In this document: piece by piece, positions 36,186 to 46,270 of the stretch
Layout: each line of letters starts with the position of its first letter
Numbering within the stretch: position 1 is the stretch's first letter
From: Lingula anatina
Taxonomy: Eukaryota > Brachiopoda > Lingulata > Lingulida > Lingulidae
DNA length: 64,000 nucleotides
Reading direction: 5' to 3'
Assembly: GCF_001039355.2 (NCBI RefSeq)
Contig: NW_019775780.1
Span: 667,810 to 731,809, forward strand
Position numbers and translations under genes: made by a program
The notes under the pieces: model-generated
Seen by the model: only the letters and a program-made list of their open reading frames with translations
Told to the model about the DNA's origin: nothing
Databases searched by the model: none

Positions 36186-37049
36186 GGCAAAAAATCCTGT
36201 CGTCGATTCAGTTATGTTTCGTCGATTCACTGCCTTCCCATCGATTCAGTTTCAAGTTTAAACGATCCTGTCATAAATTCAACATCTACTTTCGTCAATT
36301 CAACTGTCAAACATTTCTCATCTATGGTGTATTAAAACCAATGGCGTCACTATTTTCGTCGATCGTGTAACTATTCTCGTTGATCGTCTAATCTCGTCGA
36401 TCGTCCAACTAATCTCGTCGATCGTGTAACTATTCTCATCGATCGTCTAATCTCGTCGATCGTGTAACTATTCTCATCGATCGTCTATTCTCGTCGATCG
36501 TCTCATCGATCGATCGCCAGAGGGCGCTGCGGTAGCACATTGGCCTATCACATGACTATCAAAATGGCAGACAACAAAATGATTGCTAGTGAAATAAGAA
36601 CATTTTCTCAACAATTTCAATTTTAGTTGTTAATAATTAAAAGACATTCGGTTGTAGGGACATTATTTTCTAGTTGTGCTTAACTCTGACCATGGCTGGC
36701 CGAGTTAAAAATTACCGCGTGATTGACAGACAGAAGCACGTGTTGCTACCGCAGCGCCCTCTGGCGATCGATCGATGAGACGATCGATGAGAATAGTTAC
36801 ACGATCGACGAGATTAGACGATCGACGAGAATAGTTACACGATCGACGAAAACAGTTTGACGATCGACGAGATTAGTTACACGATCGACGAAAATAGTGA
36901 CAGCATTGGTTTTAATACACCATAGATGAGAAATGTTTGACAATTGAATTGACGAAAGTAGATGTTGAATTTATGACAGGATCGTTTAAACTTGAAACTG
37001 AATCGATGGGAAGGCAGTGAATCGACGAAACATAACTGAATCGACGACA
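36186..37049. mobile_element. foldback element with CGATCG arrays, first copy
   Basis: Left arm ~36186-36538 and right arm ~36738-37049 are near-perfect inverse copies around a ~200-bp loop. Each arm has, from outside in, three 'cgtcgattca'-type units, the AT-rich text 'catttctcatctatggtgta', then about eight ~20-bp units built on TCGTCGATCGT followed by GTAACTATT, CTAATC or CCAACTAA, then ATCGATCGCCAGAGGGCGCT. The loop carries a 20-codon ORF in good context (36564-36626, MADNKMIASEIRTFSQQFQF) and a CACGTG box near 36738. No transposase. The shape is that of a foldback or long-inverted-repeat MITE. Not assigned to a known family. Confidence 0.8.
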
Positions 37050-37627
37050 NNNNNNNNNNNNNNNNNNNNNNNNNNNNNNNNNNNNNNNNNNNNNNNNNNN
37101 NNNNNNNNNNNNNNNNNNNNNNNNNNNNNNNNNNNNNNNNNNNNNNNNNNNNNNNNNNNNNNNNNNNNNNNNNNNNNNNNNNNNNNNNNNNNNNNNNNNN
37201 NNNNNNNNNNNNNNNNNNNNNNNNNNNNNNNNNNNNNNNNNNNNNNNNNNNNNNNNNNNNNNNNNNNNNNNNNNNNNNNNNNNNNNNNNNNNNNNNNNNN
37301 NNNNNNNNNNNNNNNNNNNNNNNNNNNNNNNNNNNNNNNNNNNNNNNNNNNNNNNNNNNNNNNNNNNNNNNNNNNNNNNNNNNNNNNNNNNNNNNNNNNN
37401 NNNNNNNNNNNNNNNNNNNNNNNNNNNNNNNNNNNNNNNNNNNNNNNNNNNNNNNNNNNNNNNNNNNNNNNNNNNNNNNNNNNNNNNNNNNNNNNNNNNN
37501 NNNNNNNNNNNNNNNNNNNNNNNNNNNNNNNNNNNNNNNNNNNNNNNNNNNNNNNNNNNNNNNNNNNNNNNNNNNNNNNNNNNNNNNNNNNNNNNNNNNN
37601 NNNNNNNNNNNNNNNNNNNNNNNNNNN
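37050..37627. other. assembly gap (578 N)
   Basis: Unresolved run of N. Frames reported as 250-283-aa ORFs across it are meaningless. It falls exactly where a foldback arm ends on the left and mid-arm on the right. Confidence 0.99.
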
Positions 37628-38198
37628 CTATTCTCGTCGATCGTCTCATCGATCGATCGCCAGAGGGCGCTGCGGTAGCACATTGGCCTATCACATGACT
37701 ATCAAAATGGCAGACAACAAAATGATTGCTAGTGAAATAAGAACATTTTCTCAACAATTTCAATTTTAGTTGTTAATAATTAAAAGATATTCGGTTGTAG
37801 GGACATTATTTTCTAGTTGTGCTTAACTCTGACCATGGCTGGCCGAGTTAAAAATTACCGCGTGATTGACAGACAGAAGCACGTGTTGCTACCGCAGCGC
37901 CCTCTGGCGATCGATCGATGAGACGATCGATGAGAATAGTTACACGATCGACGAGATTAGACGATCGACGAGAATAGTTACACGATCGACGAAAACAGTT
38001 TGACGATCGACGAGATTAGTTACACGATCGACGAAAATAGTGACAGCATTGGTTTTAATACACCATAGATGAGAAATGTTTGACAATTGAATTGACGAAA
38101 GTAGATGTTGAATTTATGCCAGGATCGTTTAAACTTGAAACTGAATCGATGGGAAGGCAGTGAATCGACGAAACATAACTGAATCGACGACATGAATT
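37628..38198. mobile_element. foldback element, second copy (left arm mostly in the gap)
   Basis: Begins inside the left arm and then repeats the end of that arm, the loop and the whole right arm of the first copy in the same orientation. Only two differences stand out: 'agatattcgg' for 'agacattcgg' in the loop, and 'tgccagg' for 'tgacagg' in the right arm. Either a true tandem pair or one locus assembled twice from the two contig ends. Confidence 0.75.
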
Positions 38199-38219
38199 TT
38201 TGCCCTTTTGGCCGCCCAT

Positions 38220-38352
38220 ATGGAGTTCATCAGTTTGCATTCATATCTGTCGTGTGTATATGGTCCTCATCTATTTCCTTTTGTTGTTGCACAAGTTCGA
38301 CAAACATTTTTCAAAGCAACCGCGGCCGCCATTTTCGTTCTCTCCAACTTAT
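38220..38352 (-). promoter_or_regulatory. promoter-like segment with start codon inside the right outer arm
   Basis: On the minus strand, CTGCGCATGCG-type NRF1-like text (38355-38365) leads to AACGAAAATGGCGGCCGCGG with an ATG at 38332. The frame gives MAAAVALKNVCRTCATTKG and stops after 21 codons (38267). This ~130-bp segment is absent from the left outer arm. It looks like a captured or displaced CpG-rich promoter and first coding exon, but no downstream exon is identified. Confidence 0.35.
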
Positions 38353-38511
38353 TACTGCGCATGCGTCCAGGTGTCAGAATCTCCTCCGAGCGCAACCAAG
38401 ATCTAATTACAGCTTTGGAAGTAATTAGCTCGATCTGCTAGTTAATTACGCAGCATGGTATTCAGGGCACAGACCGTGATCACTAGATACCGCCAATGGA
38501 TTTTTGGAATT
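38353..38511 (-). repeat. outer inverted arm, right
   Basis: Inverse of 36000-36152. See there. Confidence 0.8.
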
Positions 38512-38836
38512 TGGATTTTTCATGTGAACGGTGCCTAAGCTACTTTGCTCTACATGCTTGCTTTACATGCAAACAAAGCCTGTGCAGTGGGGCGTTTTAC
38601 CAATGTAAATAGGGTGGAAGGATCGACATTTAAAAAATTTAATCTATACATACGCAATAAAAATTTCCAAACATGTTAGTCACTTTAAAAAATGCAAAAA
38701 AAAAAAAATAATAATAATAATAAAAAATAATAATAAATAAACAAATAAATATATATTCATGCACTTATTGCTCACAATGTTTTATTTGATTTTTTTTTTA
38801 CTTACATGCAAGTAGAATACATGATCATCAACCATA
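38512..38836. other. spacer between foldback and Tigger-like transposon
   Basis: Low-complexity A/T with (AAT)n at 38697-38750. The last two bases (38835-38836) are the TA target duplication of the next element. No gene. Confidence 0.6.
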
Positions 38837-40492
38837 GACTTGCCCTTCAAGAAATCGACGGGAAATAGCACATTTTCAAATTGAATGGACGCTATATAAA
38901 AAGTATATAAGCTCAAGCTCTCAAATTTCACACATAGGTGCGACATCATGTAAAGAATAAGTGTTGCAAATTTCATTAAAATAGTTTGTGTAGATTTTGA
39001 GATAGAACGCTCTGAATGTGCTGCAAACAATAATGCTTACGCCTTCAAGATCTCGACGAAAACCGGAAGTGCATCGTGACATCATTCCATGGTGTTTGGG
39101 AAGTTGCTGATTTTCTGGTGAGAAGGACTTTGTTTTTTATCAAAAAATTAAGTAAATGACTTTGCAAACCCCACGTATTGTTTTTTTCAAGTGAAAAAAG
39201 CTATTTAAGACTACGTTGTGTTTTTTCAATTCGATTGATATTTCAGTGTTGTCTCATGTTTTCATATCATTTCAAGAAAGTGCAAACGCTTCACGAATTC
39301 GGCTTTTAATACTGTTTGGAGTGTGTGAAGCATCATATATGCTTGTTGAAAGGGTATTCGAAATTAAACTTTTAAAGTAAAGGTACTGAGAATGAACTCA
39401 AGACCCACAAATAGTGTCTGGTCATAATGGGATTTTACTTCTCTCAAAGACCACATGTTTGCACTACAATCATACAAAATAGGCCTAATTAAGTATACTG
39501 CCCCATTTTGATCAAAACGGAGAAAAGAATACACACATGTTATCATTTCCAAGAAAACAATGTGACAGAAAAACAAACAATCACAGATGACAGACATGAA
39601 TCATCTAGCAAATGAAGGGGCACAAATTTATGTACATTACTATATCTGTAATATTAATCTTCCTAACCAAACATGTACTGCAATGATAACTCTGTTCAAC
39701 ACATGGAATAACTTCACACAGATCTTATTAAAACATTATGATTTGGAAAACAAATCTGCAATAAACAAATAAACAAACACAGACTACGGGAGTCCCTTTT
39801 CTTCAGTAACGACCACAGCTCGGCAGACAGATCAAGGGACACAAAAATTATTTACATTAGGCCCTACATTATAAATGGCTCTTAGAAGTAATTCTTATTG
39901 GTGCTATGAACACAATTAATAACAAGTATATGTGTGTTTGTTTCGTGTACATATGTCTGTTTAAAACTTTTGTGGTAATAATAATAATGATAAACAATGA
40001 ACGTTAAAAAGAACTCAACCAATATTTCTCTTTTATTCGGATAACTGCCAGCAGTTATAACACAGAAAAACGTCCAAAAATGTGGGGATTTTAGCGCAAG
40101 AGAGTTGTTCTTGTACATATAAACTCATATACCTCCTCCACCAACTCAGTTGTGCTACTGCTTGGTGGCTCCAAACCATTACACATGCTGCAGATCGGTG
40201 CCGTCCGATAGGGTGTACTTGGCGCCTCGGTTCCTTCCCGTGGTTCTTCAAGGAAGAAATTTCCCTCTGCTACGATGCCTTCTTTCTTTGCCTTCTTTTC
40301 ATCTGCTTTCTTTCTTATCTCTTCTTCTCTTTCTCCTGCATCCTTAATTATTTTCTACGTTTCACCTCCAAGGCCTTCTGTGCCTTTCGATCTCGTACCT
40401 CAGCCTTCTTCCTCTACCTCTCTTCGCCTGCTCTTTTCTTCTCCTCCTCCATTCTTCACTTAACAGCATCTTCCTTTTTCTTCTGCTTTTCT

Positions 40493-42729
40493 TCAACAAT
40501 CCTTTGGCTTTCTTCCTCTCTTCTTCTTTTTTCTGCCATCAATTCGTCCGACGTCAGATCTTCTATAATCTGTTGCAAATCTTCTTTTTCTCAAGGGCGC
40601 CCCTTCTGCTGGTACAATCAGCACTTTCGTGATGGCTGGAGACACTCTGCCCATCTCCACCATTGGGTGTTGCTCAACCTTGCATATGTGACCACAGTAA
40701 CAGACAGGTGTCTTGTCAGTAGAGTCTGTTTGCGTCATCGAGTCTGTCTTGTCTGTCAGCTGTCCATTGTCATCGTAATATGTCTGAGTGGTTTGGTCTT
40801 TTCTCTCTTCGTCATCACTGCTGCACTCCAATATGAGGCTGTACACGTCTCCATTTGTCTTTGTCTTCTTGCATATGTGACCACAGTAACAGACAGGTGT
40901 TGTGTCAGTAGAGTCTGTTTGCGTCATCGAGTCCGTCTTGTCTGTCGGCTGTCCATTGTCATCGTAATATGTCTGAGTGGTTTGGTCTTTTCTCTCTTCG
41001 TCGTCACCGCTGCACTCCAATATGAGGCTGCACACATCTCCACTTGTCTTTGTCTTCTTAGGTGCTCTGTTATTTTCTATGAATTTGTCAGCCTTTATTG
41101 CCTGTGGGTTGAATGGATATACCCCTGTCATTTTGAAAGATGCTGCTACTTTTACTGGTGTGAGTGCTCTCCTTCGTGCAGATTTAAAAATTGCTGGAAA
41201 AGTTGCTTTAGTGATAAGAAGGTTTTTCTGTAAAAGACTGGCAGATTTTGCAATTTTTCTATACTCCAATTTTAGGTCTTTAAAAATTTGATCCAGGGGT
41301 TGTAAAAAATGAGAAGTGTAGGCTGAGTTATTAAATAAAATGATGTCGTTTTCCTTAGCACTGTCAATAAGACCTTTGGAAGCATGAGCTGTTAGGTTGT
41401 GTTGAAACAGTATCAGGGGCCTGGCAGAGGGGGCGTGTTTCAAGAAAATTTTGACAAACCATTGCAAATACATGTTAGAGTCTATGTACCCCGACTCAGA
41501 GGAGCCATAAAGGGCGTCCTCCGGCCCTTGCTGTGTGGCTTCTGGTGCTGGGGGACAGCCCTCGAATATAATCATCGGTGGCAGCAGCTGGCCAGCAGCA
41601 CTACCACACTCCACGACCGTAACGTGGTTGGCATTTGTTACCTCCCTCTCACATGGGAACTGCTTTCCCTTCTTTGCGACAACTTTCACACTTGCTTTAG
41701 ATTGAAAATATGTCTCATCTGCATTGTAGATTTCACTCGGACCGGTAATATTGTGCAGTGCGAGGGTTTCTTTTAATAAATCAAAATGCGATTCTGCAAT
41801 CCAAGGCTGTGCCATGACGGCTCTGCCTCTGAAAAATAATTTTCTTGAACGGTTAGAGCACAGCAATTTTGCCTTTATGTACCTTTAACACAATTTCTTT
41901 GTTAAATGGAGGAAAAAAGCCCACACTCATATGTGAACATTTTAGGTAGTAATAAATTGAATTTGCAATGAATTATTTATTATAATTATTACAATCATTA
42001 CAATAATTATTACAATCATTATTATTTTCAGTCACGGGCACACCTATTGATTAATCCCGGCTTTCTTAGAGAGAGCTTGGGGTGCCTTTGTCTTAGGCGC
42101 CACCACCATCCATCCGACGCAAGAAACTTGACAGTTGGGTCCCTTTCTTTCATAATTGCTTTGGCAAAGTGCCCCATCAGGTCTCTTGTCAGAGGAAACC
42201 CCCAGTCTGCCATAAGCATGGCATAGGCTATGAGGGTCTCCTCGTCGTCTGGGGTCATTATAGTATTTTTCTTAGGTGTACCCTTCAGTCTTCCTTTTGT
42301 GATAGATAAAAAGAGACAGAGAAATGAAGTGAAACAGAATAAATCTTGAAAGCAAGACAGGAAAGAGAATTTGGCCAAAGCAAGAATTAAACAACAAATA
42401 CTCATAAAAACTTAAAAAAGAAAACTTTTTTTATTTACAAAATAATTTACGAAGTTTTATTAAGTTTTTCTTTGTTTTTATTATTATTAATACCAACAAA
42501 AATGCAACTCATACCGTCATTACCAGCATATGCTCATGAATATTGTTCACCGATTCATTACTTTTATAGCCACTACACGTATATTCTAAGCTTCGGTACC
42601 TGACACATGGTCACCAATTGTTGTTACTGGCACACCAAAAGCGCATGACGCTTCAGTCAACGTGTACGTGCCTTCTTGCACAGACAGAACAGCTGCATCT
42701 AATTGTTCTAAGTTATATTTCCATGGCAT
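40493..42729 (-). CDS. pogo/Tigger-like transposase, three exons, 571 aa
   Basis: Exons 42729-42600, 42293-42044 and 41828-40493 join in frame with GT-AG borders. Residues 1-43 form a psq-type helix-turn-helix (MPWKYNLEQLDAAV, LTEASCAFGVPVTT). Residues ~60-125 form a CENP-B/Tc5-type DNA-binding domain (GWWWRLRQRHPKLSLRKPG). The DDE_1 core follows: Asp164 in YNADETYF, then PLILFQHNLTAH where relatives carry Q-D-G-H-x-x-H, then Asp306 in HFLQPLD. The second catalytic Asp is thus His270 (codon 41399-41401). The C-terminal ~190 residues hold two 63-aa repeats with CYCGHIC and a basic tail (GRKKKKRGRKP). The reading frame is otherwise intact, so it is a recent copy that is probably catalytically dead. 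Confidence 0.88.
40683..41063 (-). repeat. two 189-bp tandem repeats in the transposase C terminus
   Basis: In-frame direct duplication. Both units encode GDV-x-SLILECS, DDEERKDQTTQTYYDDNGQ and TPVCYCGHICK with few differences. A multiple of three bases, so the frame survives. Confidence 0.9.
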
Positions 42730-43750
42730 TCTGAAAACTGATTTGACATTTTTGGGTGTAATTAATGGTGTTTTAAAATGTAAACACAGATGATTTGAGC
42801 TTTTGAGACAAACAAACAGAATTAAGCTACATCCTTTGCTAAAGTTGGATATTCTAAAGGATGTTTTTTAAATTTAACTCCAAGATCAGTTACGTAACCT
42901 GTCTTGTAACATTACTATTGTAAAGGTCTCTAGCGGCAGTTCACCAAACTACTACAACTGTACGTGTATGTATGTTGCCACACATTTTATTGACTCAAAC
43001 AAGAAAATAATCCTAACTACAATTGATTGGGACGATTACAAAAACAAAGGACATCATTTGGATACTTAAGATGCCTTTTTTCAAGGTTGGTGTTCATCAC
43101 TAAGTTTGAAGCAATGTGTTCAAAAGCTATGTACATTGTACCTGTAATACTATGTCGGTACTACAGAGGTTATAAACATCCAGAGTATAGAGAATTACGG
43201 CAGGGATAACATGTGGAAAACATCAATCAGCCAGTAATGTTTCTAGCAAAGGACACGCATGGATTTTAAAAATCTAGATTATATAAAGCAGATGAATGTG
43301 GCATTTTTCTACTTCATTTGAACTTGCAAAGTTTCACCGGCGACAATAAATAATGAGAAACTAAATTTGAGATACTCATACGAAGGATGAGCAAATAATA
43401 GGCATCGACAAGAGCATTAAAGTACAGAAAATTACGTAAGTAAAAAATATTTCTGTTCAATTTACATCTCCTACAACATGTTTAAGGTCGTTGTCAACGC
43501 TTTTTGTAATATACACAAAAGTTGAAATGTTGCGTTCGATACTTTGTATCAGACGCTACAACTTACTTGACAACGCAGGAAGTTTACGCAAAGCATGCCG
43601 GGAAAAAATAGCGAAAAAAAAGCACGTACTTCCGGTTTTTGTCGATTTCTTGAAGGCGTCGATTTCTTGAAGGGCGAGTCTAGGCATGTTCCTGATATGC
43701 TGTGATACAACAGAAAAGTTTTAAAAAAATATGTATAACTCTGATACTGG

Positions 43751-44245
43751 AAATTACATTAGCAACTGACCGACATAGTGGTCTCAACTTGAGACCTTTC
43801 ACTAGGTAATGACCCAGATGGACTAGTCACCCCATTTGTTGACATATGGCTAGAAATAGTCTCCAGGGTCCAGTCCCATTTGTATGAGAAGTAAAACCTG
43901 AGGCCTCCTTTCTTGTTGACCGGTAGCATTGAGACTGCAGGGATGACGCATGGGGAGGCCTGAAAGAGGCGGAGAGACCATTACAGGATTAAGTGGTCTT
44001 CCTTTCATGTAGGTCTGCCATATTTAGGCCGTGGACCAGCTGGCACTCGGCTCCTCTCATTTTGAATGGCCCCAAATATATGCTTGTTGTGCAAAGCTTT
44101 CCATACAAAGGTTGGGACGAGGCACTTGAGACTATGCCCAGTCCTTTATCAACAAAACAGGTGACCAGTCCATCTAGGTTATTACCTAGTGATACGTGCA
44201 GGTCTCAGGTTGAGATGACAGCATTGGTTAGTTGCCAATTTAAGT
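43751..44245. repeat. ~495-bp inverted repeat with ~130-bp arms
   Basis: The left arm (43751-43880) reads 'ggtctcaacttgagacct', 'cactaggtaatgaccc' and 'agatggactagtcacc'. The reverse complement of 44105-44245 gives 'catctcaacctgagacct', 'cactaggtaataacct' and 'agatggactggtcacc'. The arms have diverged. The ~220-bp loop has no recognised gene. Possibly an old MITE or hairpin. Confidence 0.7.
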
Positions 44246-44422
44246 TTCTGTGTAAGACTTATACATATTTCTCTTTCTAAATCTACTGGATCACATTCAC
44301 CCATCAGAAAAGTTTCTTCTTATTAGAACTAGATAAGTGAATTATAATTTAGACTCTAAACTTGAATCTACATGGAAAATAATCTCAAAGTAATGTTACC
44401 AAATTATTATACCTCGAGAGTT

Positions 44423-44609
44423 TTAAGCATCTGTCGTAGCCTGATTTATTCTCTTCTGTTTTGGTCTACGTGTCAAGTCTGCCCATTTATTTTTCACATA
44501 ACCAGGGCCAAACATAAGGATTGTGGCTCCAAGGATAAGATTGAAACAGAAGTAAAGAGGATGTCTGATTCTCTCTCTGGGACCGAGAGGGACTCGAGCC
44601 ATTCGTAAT
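44423..44609 (-). CDS. 59-aa single-pass membrane microprotein
   Basis: An exon starts at a clear 3' splice site (ttgcag before 44609), and the ATG follows at 44602. It reads MARVPLGPRERIRHPLYF, then the hydrophobic CFNLILGATILMFGPGYV (about residues 18-36), then the basic KNKWADLTRRPKQKRINQ, and ends TTDA. A basic-hydrophobic-basic layout with a mid-protein anchor suggests a mitochondrial or ER membrane microprotein. I do not recognise the family. The 5' UTR exon must lie to the right. It sits alone between two transposon-like blocks. The absence of in-frame stops in a protein-like sequence and the splice site support it as real. Confidence 0.55.
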
Positions 44610-45349
44610 CTGCAATAAACAATACACAAGTTTAATTTCAAAAATACAGCGAAGTAAATGTTTCTTTTCTGACAACTTCTTAGCAGAGTAGATATAACCA
44701 AGAATTTTAACACGCGTAATGATATCCTAAAAAGGAAAAAAAATGTAAGATTTAAGACAAATGCTAGTACATGTTGGGATGTGTTTATGTCCTTTATGTA
44801 TGAGAAAGATGAGCTCGGAAGAGCTGTTTGGGATGTGATATCCTGGTGTTTCCCTATGTAAAGCCTTAGTCACAACTGGACGTAAGGGCCGTTTGCTTCC
44901 AAATTTTCCGCAGGATCTCAGAATCTTTAAAAAATTCAAGTTTGCAGACAGCCTGTAAGCAGGCAGGAAGGATATTAGACATGTCCAAAAGATTCTACAA
45001 ATAATTTGCAAACAGTGAGGCTGCAAGTATAACCTGCTCCTCTCGCAAGGAATTAGGAAGGAGTTTGCAAGTAACACATGCAATTTTAAAGGTACTGAGA
45101 AGATAAACCATGATCTATGACGCATGTCGCAAGCAATGAAGGAGCAAGTGCCCTTTGCGTGTTGAGTACAGCTTATGCCTTCACAACTTAAAAAAATCGC
45201 ACGCACTGCAAGAATACTTCACACAGTTTGAGTCACACCCATGCCAGTAATATAAAACAAAGGCATGTTCACATTGCACACTCTCATTTCACTAGTGGTG
45301 GTGGATTGTACACCATGTATTTATAATATTGAGAAATTCAATCTTTGAT
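44610..45349. other. region between the microprotein and the MADF-like gene
   Basis: Somewhat GC-richer than its surroundings around 44850-45210. It probably holds the divergent promoters of both flanking genes, or the 5' end of a transposon carrying the MADF-like gene. A 159-codon minus-strand ORF (44727-45206) has no recognisable domain and I leave it out. Confidence 0.4.
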
Positions 45350-46270
45350 ATGCCTCCAAAAAGAAGGGGTAAGAAAGGTAAACTACATTTACAAAGGAAG
45401 GAAGGAGGAAGAAAGAAGGGGAGAAGAGGAGGCCAGTGTGGAGAGGCCGGCAGAGGCAGAAGATGAAGATACAGAAAGAGTAGGTCTTCAAGATTCAGAC
45501 TCGACCAGCACTTCCACTGGGAAGAGAAACCAACAGCAGACATACAGCTTCAGGGCTAAGGAAGAAGAGAAGCTGGTTGAATTTTTCTCCACCTATGACT
45601 GCTTCTACAAGGCATCCCAACAATATAGCAATGTATCATACAAGAAGAAGCTTCTGGAAGGTATAGCCAGTCAACTTGACACAGAATGTGAGTATAAATT
45701 TTTATACCAATTTTTATCATTTTTTCATGCTACATTTTTCCTGCATTTTTTTAATCTGCTTATATATGTGGGATAATTTTGTTGATACTGACATTTGCCT
45801 TAAGTATGCTGACTTCAGATGACAAGATTAAGAGCTGGTTCAAAAACCAGCAAACTGCTGTTGGGAAGCTTTACAAGAAGATATCTGGCATTGCAGCAGA
45901 GACCCTGACTGCAAGGAAGAAGAGGCAGTTGCCAAATTTCAGTTTCCTGAAGCAACACATCATGCCAAGGTTGTACACTCAGGACACAGAATTGGTAAGC
46001 ATTGCATTTTTCATCTGGCTACGTGTGGTCTTCCTCTTTTTGTCCTCTTCCTGTTATCCTCTTGTGTATACATTATGAGTATTAATTCATAGTCCATTTT
46101 ATATGTTATTTGTGTTGTTTTATGCTTTATGTTATACAGAGTCAATTATTGTCTAGGAGGAATTCCAGAATTTGGAGTGTAAAACATTTGTTAAAATGGC
46201 TTATTACCACACAGGCATGGGCAGTGACACAAGGGAAGTGTGCAAGTACTTGAACAATACAAGTACGTAG
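45350..46270 (+). CDS. MADF / Myb-SANT-like DNA-binding protein (start unresolved)
   Basis: Exon ~45350-45687 runs KLVEFFSTYDCFYKASQQYS then SYKKKLLEGIASQLDTE; it splices (GTGAGT; cag) to 45819-45994, IKSWFKNQQTAVGKLYKKI then LYTQDTEL, and possibly to 46157-46270, EEFQNLECKTFVKMAYYHTG, ending at a stop. The layout (Trp/Phe-spaced helices, then WFKNQRT-like) is that of MADF or Myb/SANT-like domains, found in host regulators and in the accessory protein of PIF/Harbinger transposons. The start is a problem: ATG at 45350 (MPPKRRGKKGK) is in a different frame from the conserved part, so there is a missed exon, a frameshift or decay. Glu-rich linker at 45400-45480. Low in introns, hence perhaps transposon-derived. 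Confidence 0.55.

Larger units (their letters stand above)
38837..43680 (-). mobile_element. pogo/Tigger-like DNA transposon, 4.84 kb, TA duplications
   Basis: The left end GACTTGCCCTTCAAGAAATC matches the inverted right end GACTCGCCCTTCAAGAAATC, with TA at 38835-38836 and 43681-43682. A second inner motif, 'gccttcaag' then 'tcgac' then 'aaaaccggaagt', lies at ~39041-39074 and, inverted and adjacent to the end, at ~43625-43660. The left end has ~190 bp between the two motifs that the right end lacks. TA duplications are the rule for Tc1/mariner-pogo. The transposase is coded on the minus strand at 42729-40493. The 1.6 kb from 38900 to 40490 shows nothing recognisable. Confidence 0.88.

Noticed and set aside
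36350-36515. CRISPR-like array
   Set aside because: Units of ~20 bp with no unique spacers of constant length, in an animal genome, mirrored as an inverted arm.
36877-37769. 250-283-aa ORFs across the gap
   Set aside because: Almost entirely X residues from the N run; only the foldback arms are real sequence.
40082-41233. 383-aa plus-strand ORF
   Set aside because: Antisense shadow of the transposase C terminus. Its Cys/Leu/Ser-rich text and internal repeat mirror the 189-bp duplication on the coding strand.
44727-45206. 159-aa minus-strand ORF
   Set aside because: No recognisable domain, unspliced in an intron-rich genome; probably chance in a GC-richer stretch.
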